Shown: positions 35,108 to 46,290, counted from the stretch's first letter. The stretch: DNA of 64,000 bases from Pseudomonas lutea (GCF_000759445.1 NZ_JRMB01000001.1:1240001-1304000), one strand, 5' to 3'. Numbers and translations: made by a program. The notes: generated by a model from the sequence alone, not told the origin.

Positions 35108-35979
35108 TCATTCTGGATTGCGCCGATGCGTTCGAGACGTGGCGGCAGCAGGCACGCTGGCTGCTGAGCCATCAGATCAATCCGGATCAGGTCAGTTGGA
35201 GCGTCCAGCAGGACGCCGACCTCTTCGCCAGTGACACCCATTACCCGGAAGAGCCTGGGCCTTTTCGCGCCCGTATTCCGCTGGAGCTGCTGGAGTTGCT
35301 GCAAAACGCAGCGCAATACTGCGGCGACCAGCGCTGGACGTTGCTGTATGAAGTGCTCTGGCGGGTCAGCCATGGCGATCGCACGGCGATGCTGGCGGGC
35401 GACAAACTGGGCAGCGAGCTGCATCGCCGGCTCAAGCAGGTCAGCCGTGAAGCCCACCATCTTCATGCCTTTCTGCGCTTTGTTGCCCTGCCGGTCATCG
35501 ACAACGCAGAAGACCTTGCGGCCAAAGCCGCCCTACTGGAGATGACACGCCTGCCTGAATACGTCGCCTGGCACGAGCCGGCCCACGACATTCTGCGCAC
35601 CGCCAGTGAGCACTTCATCGGCCGCATGGGCCGCCATCGCTGGATGATCGCGACCCCGAAAGACGGCGTGTTTTATGACGGTGAGCAGCTCTTCCATCAA
35701 CCCGTGTGCCCCGAAGCCTGGCAATCGCTGGCGCGCAACGCGGATGATCCCCATGGCAATCTCTGGCTGACGTACTACAGCCATATCTTTAACCCGGCGC
35801 GGCTCAATCCCAAGGTCATGCAAGGCCACCTGCCCGCCCGGTTCTGGAAAAACCTGCCGGAGGGACCGCTGATTCCCGCCCTGATCAGCGAAGCGCGCAC
35901 AGGCGGACAGCGCGACGGGCAGGCACGGGAAATCAGTGGACGACGCGGCAAGGTGATTCGTGGCAAGCCATCGGCCTGA
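35104..35979 (+). CDS. DUF4130 (TIGR03915-type) DNA metabolism protein (291 aa)
   Basis: The partner of the radical SAM gene, overlapping it by four bases (ATGA). Family features visible are LLYEVLWRVSHGDRTAML, FLRFVALP, EPAHDILRTASEHFIGRMGRHRWMIATP and WLTYYSHIFNPARLNPKVMQGHLPARFWKNLPEG. In many bacteria this domain is followed by an UdgX-type uracil-DNA glycosylase domain. Here the protein ends soon after FWKNLPEG with a basic tail, so it is the short, glycosylase-free form. Under the same SOS control as its partner. Function unknown. Confidence 0.88.
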   Translation: MIILDCADAFETWRQQARWLLSHQINPDQVSWSVQQDADLFASDTHYPEEPGPFRARIPLELLELLQNAAQYCGDQRWTLLYEVLWRVSHGDRTAMLAGDKLGSELHRRLKQVSREAHHLHAFLRFVALPVIDNAEDLAAKAALLEMTRLPEYVAWHEPAHDILRTASEHFIGRMGRHRWMIATPKDGVFYDGEQLFHQPVCPEAWQSLARNADDPHGNLWLTYYSHIFNPARLNPKVMQGHLPARFWKNLPEGPLIPALISEARTGGQRDGQAREISGRRGKVIRGKPSA

Positions 35980-36021
35980 TCGGCCGCGCAACCACCGCGG
36001 CCTGAGGCTATACCCTTAACT

Positions 36022-37089
36022 TTACTGATCCAGGCTGTCGACAGGCCCATACTCGCGGTGCACGGCGGTCTGCATCCCGGCCGTACTGGACGGGGTGCCA
36101 AGAGCGGTGCCAAAGAAGCGCACGGCTTCTGTGCTCAGGTCCCGGTGAATGTCTTCGCGGTTAACCCCGATCGCATCGGTGCACAGGCCAGGCTGAGTGG
36201 CCCGCTGCTCATCATCACAGGGCGCCATGAACACAAAATGCCCTGCGCCGGCAAACAGTTTGAAATCCGAGACGTCAGGCAGCTTGCGCGCAAGGGCTTC
36301 GGCGTTCTTGTCGATGGCCAGCAACTCATCGCCATCTCCGCTGTACAGCAGCACCGGCACATGAACCTCGGCCAGCGTCTGACGGCCAAACATCAGCCCC
36401 AGCGGCGCCATCAACATCAGCGCGCCCACACGCGGGTCAGCCTGAGCGTGCAAATCTTCGCGGTCCGCCACCAATTCGCCCTGGGTTTTGCAAGCGTCAT
36501 GGTCCTGCGGGCGCTGGGTGCAGTAGCGGCGCAGACGCTGCAAATCCGGTTGAGCGCCGGCAAGGATCAAGGCGGTCTCGCCGCCAGCGGAGTAGCCAAT
36601 GACACCGACCCGCCGCGCGCTGATATAGGGCGACAACATGGGGTCGATCAACGCGGCGCTGATGGCTTCGGAGATCTGCAGCGGGCGCCCGTACAGATTG
36701 CTCAGGCTGCCGAGGCGGCTGTGGTCCATGTAGTTATCGCCCGGATGAAACACCGCCACCACCACAAAGCCCTTGCGCGCGAGCGACGTTGCCAGGTCAT
36801 GTTGCGCCAGCGGCGTGCCGGTATTGCCATGGGACAACATCAGCAGCGGAAACCGACCCATGGCGATGGTGGCGTCTTGCGTCGCCTCGATGGGATAGCC
36901 CTGGACGCGGGTGATGTGCTCCTCGTCGGTGGAAGGGTAAAAGGCGTAGGCGTGCATCGGCTGCGAATCCAGCGGATCGAGGAAGGTCAGCTCGTGAAAG
37001 CCAACGCTCCAGGTTTGCAGCTCGCTGGCCTGCACCGAAAGCAGGCTGCCCAGCAGGCTGATCATCATCACTGCACAAAGACGCATCAT
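36022..37089 (-). CDS. Secreted alpha/beta hydrolase, dienelactone hydrolase / PAF-acetylhydrolase-like (355 aa)
   Basis: The signal peptide MMRLCAVMMISLLGSLLSVQAS sets the start at 37089 and sends the protein to the periplasm. The fold is an alpha/beta hydrolase: LLMLSHGNTGTP oxyanion region, nucleophile Ser in VGVIGYSAGGETA, acid Asp in LLYSGDGDELLAID, and His in FAGAGHFVFM. A cluster of four cysteines around RRYCTQRPQDHDACK and PGLC suggests disulfides. The substrate is an ester, not otherwise identifiable. It is transcribed alone. Confidence 0.87.
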   Translation of the reverse strand: MMRLCAVMMISLLGSLLSVQASELQTWSVGFHELTFLDPLDSQPMHAYAFYPSTDEEHITRVQGYPIEATQDATIAMGRFPLLMLSHGNTGTPLAQHDLATSLARKGFVVVAVFHPGDNYMDHSRLGSLSNLYGRPLQISEAISAALIDPMLSPYISARRVGVIGYSAGGETALILAGAQPDLQRLRRYCTQRPQDHDACKTQGELVADREDLHAQADPRVGALMLMAPLGLMFGRQTLAEVHVPVLLYSGDGDELLAIDKNAEALARKLPDVSDFKLFAGAGHFVFMAPCDDEQRATQPGLCTDAIGVNREDIHRDLSTEAVRFFGTALGTPSSTAGMQTAVHREYGPVDSLDQ

Positions 37090-37381
37090 TGCAATGCCCC
37101 TCACCTTATCAATCCCTGGCTGCCGATTCAGACGCTCGTGGTCTGAAGCCCCGTAAACACGGAGTCTGTGGCTATCTGACCCTTGGGGTTGGATAACATT
37201 CCGAAACGTTTGATGTTCGACAGTGCACAAGGCGGGCCAAGCTCTAAAGAAGGAAGACATCGGCCGCCGTTGCAGGCAGAACGGGCCAAGTGGGCCGGCA
37301 TTCTACGGTGCTTGTCTGCAGATTACGCGCAAAGAGGGTGTAAAGGCTGTCGCCCGGCTGAACGCTCAGTCCCAAAACGGC
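37090..37381. other. Intergenic region without recognisable gene
   Basis: The segment between the hydrolase start and the azoR terminator has short open frames only, without a convincing start or family similarity. The hydrolase promoter should lie here, but I could not pick a -35/-10 pair. Confidence 0.6.
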
Positions 37382-37427
37382 AAAAGCCCTGTCACCGGTC
37401 GGCCAACAGGCCGGGTGAACAGGGCTT
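37382..37427 (-). terminator. Rho-independent terminator of azoR
   Basis: Read on the minus strand, AGCCCTGT and ACAGGGCT form the outer stem around a nested CACC/GGTG and GGCC/GGCC hairpin, followed by TTTTGCCGTTTT. It begins about 55 bases past the azoR stop. Confidence 0.8.
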
Positions 37428-37480
37428 CAGGGAAGCGTTAGAGCAGCGATGCGCCCGCGTACAGCAACGGGCGCGACGGC

Positions 37481-38086
37481 TCAGGCAAACAACGTTTCGC
37501 TGATGTGTTTCTGCGCGGCGGTCATGGCCGCAGCGCGCGGCTCGTCGCCGTACGCCAGGCCATGGGCGAACACAAACTGCAGATCGGTGACGCCGATGAA
37601 CCCGAACAGCACCTTCAACAAGTCTTCGTGACCAACGCTGCTAGGCTGCCCCTGGTGCAGGCCGCCGGCCGTCGACACGATGATCACCTTCTTGCCCTTG
37701 CACAGACCTTCCGGCCCGGCTTCAGTGTAGCGAAACGTACGCCCGGCCACAGTGATGCGATCAATCCACGCCTTCAACTGGCTTGGAATGGAGAAGTTGT
37801 ACATCGGCGCACCGATCACCACCACATCGGCGGACAGAAACTGCTCCAGTGTCGCCTCGTTGGTTTCCACTTCAAGCTTCTGCGCAGCATCGCGACCTTC
37901 AACCGGCGTACCGGCAGCGGCCAGCGTCGCGCCCGAAAAATGGCTCAGCGGCTCGTTCGCCAGATCGCGATACACCACCTCGGTACCTGGGTTCACAGCG
38001 CTAAAGGACTGAACAACACCGCGGCTCAACTGACGCGAAGCAGAATGATCGCCGAGGATGCTGGAATCGATGTGCAAGAGTTTCAT
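37481..38086 (-). CDS. azoR: FMN-dependent NADH-azoreductase (201 aa)
   Basis: A flavodoxin-fold quinone/azo reductase. It starts [21 protein letters not shown] with the FMN phosphate loop, then [20 protein letters not shown] (isoalloxazine contact) and VIIVSTAGG. Length equals E. coli AzoR. It reduces quinones and azo dyes using NADH, usually as protection against electrophile or thiol stress. The ATG at 38086 begins the family-conserved N-terminus; the upstream frame is not similar. The monocistronic unit ends in a terminator. Confidence 0.95.
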   Translation of the reverse strand: MKLLHIDSSILGDHSASRQLSRGVVQSFSAVNPGTEVVYRDLANEPLSHFSGATLAAAGTPVEGRDAAQKLEVETNEATLEQFLSADVVVIGAPMYNFSIPSQLKAWIDRITVAGRTFRYTEAGPEGLCKGKKVIIVSTAGGLHQGQPSSVGHEDLLKVLFGFIGVTDLQFVFAHGLAYGDEPRAAAMTAAQKHISETLFA

Positions 38087-38242
38087 GGGGGCTCCGAATG
38101 TGAGAATCGCCACTTGGCGATCAAGTGGGGTCATCCTACAGCGCGACGCAATCAACGATTAGTCTGCCAAAACGCAATACATCGTCCCGCCAGCAGGACA
38201 ATACCCGTCACCAAAGCCTTTGAGCGCAACAACTGGCCCCTC

Positions 38243-38471
38243 CCCGGCTAAAGCCGGTCCCACTAAAACACCGCGTGCCCATACAAGACTCGCGTTAGCC
38301 CGGGATGACGCGAAGCGTCCCGGGATGCATACCCACGCGGAGCGTGGGCACGATCAGAAAGCTTTAGAGCGCACCAATCAGCCCCTCCCGGCTTCAGCCG
38401 GGAAGCCCTTGATCTGCTTGTGCTCTTGATCTGCCTTTGCCCTTGACCTGCTTTTGCTCTTGATCTTCATA
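38243..38471. repeat. REP / short palindrome / REP composite with degenerate hexamers (second copy)
   Basis: The same order as at 12.25-12.48 kb: inverted family-C REP (about 38243-38264), CCCGGGATGACGCG...CCCGGGATG, hairpin CCCACGCGGAGCGTGGG (about 38332-38348), direct REP (CGGCTTCAGCCGGGAAG, about 38388-38405), then imperfect CTTGATCTG hexamers up to element copy 4. Confidence 0.8.
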
Positions 38472-38760
38472 CGCAAAAAGACCAAGCACCGCCAATCGCG
38501 ACCTGGGTGCAGGCTGAACGCAGGTCTTGCGCAGTGGGCCGAGCGGCATGGATGCCGCGAGAGCGCCGTCAGGACATGGATGTCCGTTCGGCGCGGGCCC
38601 ACGGAGCAAGACCGAAGTGAAGGAACCCCGACGAAGGAGGGGCCAAACCAGGAGCAGGCACCCTTGGTTACTTGGGGTGCTTTTCCAAGTAACTCGCCGA
38701 AGGCGAAACCGAGGCCGTTAGGCCGACGCCCTTGATCTTGATCTTGATCTTGATCTTGAT
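38472..38760 (+). repeat. Dispersed 258-bp element, copy 4, with CTTGAT tract
   Basis: The core runs from CGCAAAAAGACCAAGCACCG (38472) to GGCCGTTAGGCCGACGCC (38729), with the GGACATGGATGTCC palindrome and the GGTTACTTG...CAAGTAACT pair. Five perfect CTTGAT units follow (38731-38760), and degenerate ones precede it. Hexamers therefore flank both ends in this copy. Confidence 0.88.
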
Positions 38761-38778
38761 CGTAAAAAGCAGAAAAAC

Positions 38779-39714
38779 CTAAACCTTGCCCGCCAACTCA
38801 CATGCCACACGATCCGCCCTCGCATTCACACCAAAATCCTCCGCCAGCAAATCCACCAACCCCCGCACCGAAGGCAACAACCCCCGCCTCGACGCAAACA
38901 CCGCATGAATCAACCCGCTCGGCGGCCGAAACCCCGGCAACACCTCCACCAGATGCCCCTCCTCCAACGACCGACGAATCATAATCTCCGGCAACTGCAC
39001 CACCCCCACCCCGGCCACCGCCGCACGATGAAGCGCATCCAGATCCGAACTCACAAACCGCGGCTGATGCCCCACCTCCACCCGCTCACCGCCCGGCCCG
39101 ATCAACGACCAGCGATGATCACGGTTCGCCGGCGCCAGATCCATGCTCGGCAGCCCCGCCAAATCAGGCGGCGCACGCAGCACCAGGCCCGCCAATAGCG
39201 CAGGCCGCGCCACCAGCTTCTGATGACTCTCTCCGAGCACCTTCATCACCAGGTTCTCGTCCTCCAGCGGCGGAAACCGCACCCGCAACGCGACGTCATA
39301 GCCCTCGCCCAGCACATCCACACGACGGTTGGTGCTCTCTACCTGAATCTGAACTTTAGGGTGCAACACCATGAACTTGACGATCGAATCACTGACGCCC
39401 ATCGCCCCCAGCGCTGGCGGACAACTGATCCGCACGATGCCCTGAGGCTCTGATCTCGACTGCTCGACCACCTTCTCGGCGGCGTCGGCCTCGACCAGCA
39501 TCGCCACACAGTGCCGGTAATAATCCAGCCCCACCTCCGTCACCGTGAACTTGCGCGTGGTGCGCTGAATCAGGCGCACGCCCAGCCGGTCTTCCAGCTG
39601 CGCGATGCGCCGGCTGAGCTTGGTCTTGGGCACCTCGATCTTGCGTGCGGCAGCGGCGAAGCCCTTGTGTTCCACCACCTGCACGAAGTAGTACAAATCG
39701 TTGAAGTCGTACAC
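38779..39714 (-). CDS. LysR-family transcriptional regulator (311 aa)
   Basis: The N-terminal winged helix-turn-helix is FVQVVEHKGFAAAARKIEVPKTKLSRRIAQLEDRLG; the C-terminal effector domain is of the CrgA/DmlR type. Translation starts at a GTG (VYDFNDLYYF). The C-terminal third has clearly different codon use: third positions turn to G (GGG, GTG, TTG), giving a C/A-rich plus strand at about 38.80-39.15 kb, unlike the first two thirds. The frame stays intact. The target is unknown; the next gene upstream is the divergent copA. Confidence 0.92.
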   Translation of the reverse strand: MYDFNDLYYFVQVVEHKGFAAAARKIEVPKTKLSRRIAQLEDRLGVRLIQRTTRKFTVTEVGLDYYRHCVAMLVEADAAEKVVEQSRSEPQGIVRISCPPALGAMGVSDSIVKFMVLHPKVQIQVESTNRRVDVLGEGYDVALRVRFPPLEDENLVMKVLGESHQKLVARPALLAGLVLRAPPDLAGLPSMDLAPANRDHRWSLIGPGGERVEVGHQPRFVSSDLDALHRAAVAGVGVVQLPEIMIRRSLEEGHLVEVLPGFRPPSGLIHAVFASRRGLLPSVRGLVDLLAEDFGVNARADRVACELAGKV

Positions 39715-39824
39715 GGACGGACGCTCGCGTGGTTGAAAAAGGCATTCAGTGTGTCAGCTCGGGCATCGTCTGTCGTGGACACCGGGCCTACGCAGCATGG
39801 GGACGCCCATCTGCAAAACTGCCC

Positions 39825-39856
39825 TTGACCTTGCCAGCGTGGCAAGGTTGATCCTT
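39825..39856 (+). promoter_or_regulatory. CueR-type copper-responsive promoter of copA
   Basis: TTGACC (-35, 39825) is followed by the palindrome ACCTTGCCAGCGTGGCAAGGT (arms ACCTTGCC and GGCAAGGT, 39829-39849) and TTGATCCTT in the -10 position. The overlong spacer holding a dyad is the MerR-family layout, and the sequence closely parallels the E. coli copA promoter as I remember it. Confidence 0.88.
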
Positions 39857-39886
39857 ACTGCCAATCGACTCGCCGGAGTGTCCACG

Positions 39887-42090
<2,204 letters not shown>

Positions 42091-42094
<4 letters not shown>

Positions 42095-42498
42095 ACATCG
42101 GACAAGCAGCCAAACGCAGTGGCCTGAGCGCCAAGATGATTCGCTATTACGAGTCCATCGGCCTGCTTCCGGCCGCCACCCGCACCGACAGCGGTTACCG
42201 GGTCTACGGCCCCAACGAGCTGCACACCCTGGCCTTCATCAAACGTTCGCGCGACCTGGGGTTTTCGCTGGAAGCGGTCGGCAAACTGCTGACCCTGTGG
42301 CAGGACCGAGGACGTGCCAGCGCCGATGTCAAAGCCCTCGCGCACCAGCACATCGTGGAGCTCAACCAGAAGATCGCCGAGCTGGCCGGGCTGCGAGACA
42401 CCCTGCAGGATCTGGTCAGCCACTGTCAGGGCGATCGCCGCCCGGACTGCCCGATTCTGGCGGACCTGGCGTCCAGTGGAGGTCGTGGGCACCCCTGA
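42091..42498 (+). CDS. cueR: Copper-responsive MerR-family activator CueR (135 aa)
   Basis: The MerR helix-turn-helix ([27 protein letters not shown]) is followed by the dimerisation helix and a metal loop with Cys112 and Cys120 ([11 protein letters not shown]), the same positions and spacing as E. coli CueR, which marks +1 metal (Cu, Ag, Au) specificity. It should bind the palindrome in front of copA and so control its own expression as the second gene of the unit. Confidence 0.96.
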
Positions 42499-42705
42499 GG
42501 CTGATGACATCCGAGGCTTCACGCAGGCCGCCCGAAGCATTTCCATCAAGGTTGAACACCGCCTGGTGTCACGATTATTTCGTCCAGCGCAATGCTGGAT
42601 TGCGCGATTGGGTGATTCCGCTAACGTTGAGATCACGCCATGATTGGCGTGCAGTCAGTCAAGGAGTAGAAAGCCCCGCCGCCGCCCTTGCAGACAGGAT
42701 CAGGT

Positions 42706-43626
42706 ATGGATCGCTTCCAGGAAATGCGGATATTCATGGCCGTGGCTGACCAGGAGGGTTTCGCCGCAGCGGCACGGCGATTGAACATTTCCCCGCCCAG
42801 CGTGACGCGGGTGATTGCTGCCATGGAAGCGCGAATCGGCACCCAGCTGTTGGCGCGCACCACGCGCAGCCTGCGCCTGACCGAAGCCGGCCAGCGTTAT
42901 CTGGAAGACTGTCGGCGCATTCTGGGCGAAGTCGCGGAAGCCGAAGAAGCGGCGGCCGGCAGCTATTCAGTACCGTGCGGTCAGTTGACGGTGACCGCCT
43001 CCGTGCTGTTTGGCGAATTGTTCATCGCACCCTTGCTCGCGGCGTACCTGGATCAGTTTCCCTCCGTTCAGGTCAACGCTTTACTGGTGGATCGCGTCGT
43101 GAACATGGCCGATGAGGGCATCGACGTCGCCATCCGCATCGGTCATCTGCACGAGACCAGCCTGGAGGCGGTCAAGGTCGGTGAAGTCAGGCAGGTGGTC
43201 TGCGGCGCCCCGGCGTACTTCGAGCGTCATGGCAGGCCTGCGCTTCCCGCCGAACTTGGCTCGGCCAACATCGTGATGTCGTCCGCCAGCCACCTGTTGA
43301 GCGACTGGCAGTTTGTGGATCAGGGCCAGGTCTTGAGCGTTCTCTGTCAGCCACGCCTGGTGGTCACCGCCAATCAGGCGGCTATCAATATCGCGGCGCT
43401 GGGCTGGGGGATCACTCGCGTGCTGTCCTATCAAGTCGCCAGTCTGGTCGCTGCCGGCACGCTGGAACGGGTGCTGCGCGATTACGAGCCCCCGGCGCTG
43501 CCGATTCAGGTGGTCTACACCAAAAGTCATCGAATACCGGCGAAAGTGCGTACGTTTGTGGATTTTCTTACCGAGCGGCTGGGTAACGACCCGGCGCTGC
43601 GGCCTGACGTGCAACAGGCCCGCTGA
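42706..43626 (+). CDS. LysR-family transcriptional regulator, first of a tandem pair (306 aa)
   Basis: Winged helix FMAVADQEGFAAAARRLNISPPSVTRVIAAMEARIG, then a periplasmic-binding-protein-like effector domain ending FVDFLTERLG. AGGAT lies near the ATG at 42706. The stop overlaps the next LysR start by one base (TGATG). Two LysR genes with overlapping ends are unusual and suggest co-expression, perhaps heterodimers. Targets unknown. Confidence 0.92.
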   Translation: MDRFQEMRIFMAVADQEGFAAAARRLNISPPSVTRVIAAMEARIGTQLLARTTRSLRLTEAGQRYLEDCRRILGEVAEAEEAAAGSYSVPCGQLTVTASVLFGELFIAPLLAAYLDQFPSVQVNALLVDRVVNMADEGIDVAIRIGHLHETSLEAVKVGEVRQVVCGAPAYFERHGRPALPAELGSANIVMSSASHLLSDWQFVDQGQVLSVLCQPRLVVTANQAAINIAALGWGITRVLSYQVASLVAAGTLERVLRDYEPPALPIQVVYTKSHRIPAKVRTFVDFLTERLGNDPALRPDVQQAR

Positions 43627-44537
43627 TGGACCGGTACCATGAAATGGCCATGTTCGAGGCGCTGTCGGAGCGTCCGAGCCTGGCTTCGGCGGCCCGCCGG
43701 CTCAATGTTTCGGGCGCCACAATGGCGCGCGCCATTGCCCGGCTGGAAGCGCGTCTGGGCGTGGTGTTACTGCAGCGCAGCACCCAGGGCGTCGTGCTGA
43801 CCCCGGCAGGCTCGGCGTTCATGGCCGATTGCTCGCGCATTTTGAGAGCCGTCAGCGAAGCCGAGGCCTCGGCCAAGGGTTTGCACGTCAAGCCACAGGG
43901 TAGCCTGACCGTCCTGATGCCCTCACTGTTCAGCCGGCACGTGATGCCACCGATGCTCGCCGAGTACCTGGACGCATACCCGCAGATCACTCTGGTCGCC
44001 CATTACCACGACCGTTTTCCCCACATCAACGAGGAAGGTCTGGATGTAGCGGTCTGGATTGGTGCTCTGCCTGATTCATCGCTGATCGCGCGGCCGGTCG
44101 GCTTCGTGACGTCAGTGGTCTGCGCCAGCCCGACGTATTTGTCGGCATTCGGGGTGCCAGCCGAGCCTGAGGACCTGAAGCGCCATCGGCTGATCGCAAC
44201 TCACGCCTTCAAGGGCTGCGTGCATTGGGACTTTCAGGAACAAGGCTCGCCCACCTGCATCAAGGTGCGCTGCCAGCTCAGCTGCGCGACGGTGCAGGCG
44301 GCCATCGACGCCGCAGCTCATGGCGCCGGCCTGATCCGTTGCCTGAATTACCCCTTGCATGACGATTTCGAAAACGGACGCCTGCAGCGGGTATTGCAGC
44401 GGTACGAAGGGCCTGCCCTGCCCGTTCATGTGATCTACCGCGAGCGACGCAGTGCTTCGATGCGCGTGCGAAGTTTCGTCGATTTCATCGTTGACGCCTT
44501 GCGCGGACACCCGGCGCTGCACGTGGCTACAGAGTGA
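43626..44537 (+). CDS. LysR-family transcriptional regulator, second of a tandem pair (303 aa)
   Basis: DNA-binding region MFEALSERPSLASAARRLNVSGATMARAIARLEARLG; effector domain to FVDFIVDALRGHPALH. It parallels the upstream gene in length and C-terminal FVDF motif, so the pair probably arose by duplication, though sequence identity looks moderate. It starts at the ATG overlapping the first gene's stop. A cytochrome P460 gene follows 71 bp later on the same strand and is a possible target or co-transcribed gene. Confidence 0.92.
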   Translation: MDRYHEMAMFEALSERPSLASAARRLNVSGATMARAIARLEARLGVVLLQRSTQGVVLTPAGSAFMADCSRILRAVSEAEASAKGLHVKPQGSLTVLMPSLFSRHVMPPMLAEYLDAYPQITLVAHYHDRFPHINEEGLDVAVWIGALPDSSLIARPVGFVTSVVCASPTYLSAFGVPAEPEDLKRHRLIATHAFKGCVHWDFQEQGSPTCIKVRCQLSCATVQAAIDAAAHGAGLIRCLNYPLHDDFENGRLQRVLQRYEGPALPVHVIYRERRSASMRVRSFVDFIVDALRGHPALHVATE

Positions 44538-44608
44538 ATGATTTCGCCGCCGGGCGTGGCGACAGTGGGTCGCTGCGGTCAACATAGTTCGCCTCAGGAG
44601 ACTTCGAG

Positions 44609-45151
44609 ATGCCTGGTCACATTCGAAACGCCGTGATGATCGTCAACGTCCTTGGTTTTATCGGCGGTCCGGCGTGGGCCGTGGATCCGCAACCCGCTGA
44701 AACTGCGCCGGCAGCCGGCTCCCCGGTGTTCGGCGTAACGCTGCCAGCCGGCTACCGCGACTGGCCCTTTGTGAGCATCGCCCATGAGGCGGGTGACAAG
44801 CCGGACATCCGCGTGATTCTGGCCAATGACATCGCCATGCAAGCTTACAGAGAGGGCACATTGCCGTTCCCGGATGGCGCCATCATTGCTCGCCTCGCCT
44901 ACACCTACGAGGCGTCTGCACAGAACAACGCAGTCTTTGGTCGGGAACAGTCGTTTGTCGCAGGCGAGCCGACCAATGTGCAGATCGAGGTCAAAGACTC
45001 CCGCCGTTTCGCCAGCACTGGCGGCTGGGGTTACGGACAATTTGAAAACGGCAAACCCAACCCCGACGAAAAACTCGTCAACAGCTGTTTCGCCTGCCAC
45101 AACAAATTGCCCGCCGCCACCGACCTGATCTTCACCCGCTATGCACGCTGA
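44609..45151 (+). CDS. Cytochrome P460 family protein (180 aa)
   Basis: A signal peptide (MIVNVLGFIGGPAWA, cleavage near 24) sends it to the periplasm. The mature domain has GYRDWPFVSIAHE, RVILANDIAMQAYREG and PFPDGAIIARL, and the heme-binding CFACH (Cys160-His164) near the C-terminus. P460 cytochromes oxidise hydroxylamine or detoxify nitric oxide. The Lys that cross-links the P460 heme in Nitrosomonas cannot be assigned by eye. It follows the LysR pair. Confidence 0.92.
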   Translation: MPGHIRNAVMIVNVLGFIGGPAWAVDPQPAETAPAAGSPVFGVTLPAGYRDWPFVSIAHEAGDKPDIRVILANDIAMQAYREGTLPFPDGAIIARLAYTYEASAQNNAVFGREQSFVAGEPTNVQIEVKDSRRFASTGGWGYGQFENGKPNPDEKLVNSCFACHNKLPAATDLIFTRYAR

Positions 45152-45183
45152 AGGCGCGTCAGGCAAAGCCTTTGGCGGGCAAG

Positions 45184-46290
45184 CTACAGATGATCGGCAT
45201 CGATTATCGCCTGGGCGAACGCCTGCGGATCTTCCTGCGGCAGGTTATGGCCAATGCCTCCGCTGACCAGGCGGAACGCGTACTTGCCGGTAAAGTGCCT
45301 GGCATAGTCTTGCGGCGACGGATGCGGCGCCCCATTGGCGTCGCCTTCCAGCGCAATGGCTGGCACCGTGATGTCCGGCGTCTGCGCCAGACGCTGTTCG
45401 GCTGCATCGTAGCGAGGTTCACCCGGCACGATGCCCAGGCGCCATCGGTAATTGGAAACCGTGATCGCGACATGGTCCGGGTTATCCAGCGCGACCGCGC
45501 TGCGCTCGAACGTCGCATCGTCGAACGCCCACTGCGGCGAAGCGGTCTGCCAGATCAACCTGGCGAAATCATGGCGATTTTTGTCGTAGCCCGCTGCGCC
45601 GCGCTCAGTCGCAAAATAAAACTGATACCACCACTGCAGCTCGCTTTTGGGCGGCAGCGGATTTTTGCCCGCCGCCTGATTGCCAATGAGATAGCCGCTC
45701 ACCGAGACCAGCGCCTTGACCCGCTCCGGCCACAGCGCGGCGACGATGTCCGCCGAGCGCGCGCCCCAGTCGTACCCGCCCAGGACCGCCGTTTTCACGC
45801 CGAGGGCATCCATGAAGTCGATGACATCGGTGGCCAGTGCCGCAGGCTGACCATTGCGCGCCGTCTGATCCGACAGGAAGCGGGTATCGCCGTAGCCGCG
45901 CGCGGACGGGATCAGCACCCGATAACCCTGAGCCGCAAGCAGCGGGGCCACCGCGCTGTAACTGTGGATGTCGTAAGGCCAGCCGTGCAGCAGGATCACC
46001 ACCGGACCGTCCGCCGGGCCGACTTCGGCATAAGAGACGTCCAGTACACCGGCACGCACATGCTGCAGCGTGCCCAGTCCATCGGCCATATTAGCGGTAG
46101 ACATTGACGCTGCTGTCGCTGCCTGACCCGCCATTTGCGCAGCCTCGACCGCTTGGGCAGCCTGGGCAGCAGCGATGCCGAAGGCTGCGAGTGGCAGCAA
46201 AGCAGCGGCCAGCCGTGAAAGCCGCCAGCGCGGGCGGGATGTGCGGCGCTGCTCGGCAGGGTTTGAACAGTGTTGTGCGGTGATTTGCAT
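45184..46290 (-). CDS. Exported alpha/beta hydrolase, epoxide hydrolase-like (368 aa)
   Basis: A long N-terminal segment with a hydrophobic, Ala-rich stretch (about 26-50) looks like an export signal, possibly Tat-like because RRTSRPRWRLSRLAA is arginine-rich but lacks a clear twin-Arg consensus. The fold has HGWP at His102 (oxyanion), the nucleophile Asp174 in GGYDWGAR and a late His in GGIGHNLPQEDP. A carboxylate nucleophile with HGWP marks soluble epoxide hydrolases or haloalkane dehalogenases. It is convergent with the P460 gene, 32 bp apart. Confidence 0.87.
   Translation of the reverse strand: MQITAQHCSNPAEQRRTSRPRWRLSRLAAALLPLAAFGIAAAQAAQAVEAAQMAGQAATAASMSTANMADGLGTLQHVRAGVLDVSYAEVGPADGPVVILLHGWPYDIHSYSAVAPLLAAQGYRVLIPSARGYGDTRFLSDQTARNGQPAALATDVIDFMDALGVKTAVLGGYDWGARSADIVAALWPERVKALVSVSGYLIGNQAAGKNPLPPKSELQWWYQFYFATERGAAGYDKNRHDFARLIWQTASPQWAFDDATFERSAVALDNPDHVAITVSNYRWRLGIVPGEPRYDAAEQRLAQTPDITVPAIALEGDANGAPHPSPQDYARHFTGKYAFRLVSGGIGHNLPQEDPQAFAQAIIDADHL

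Noticed and set aside
35104..35979. Full UdgX uracil-DNA glycosylase
   Set aside because: The protein ends after the DUF4130 domain; no glycosylase motif follows in any frame.
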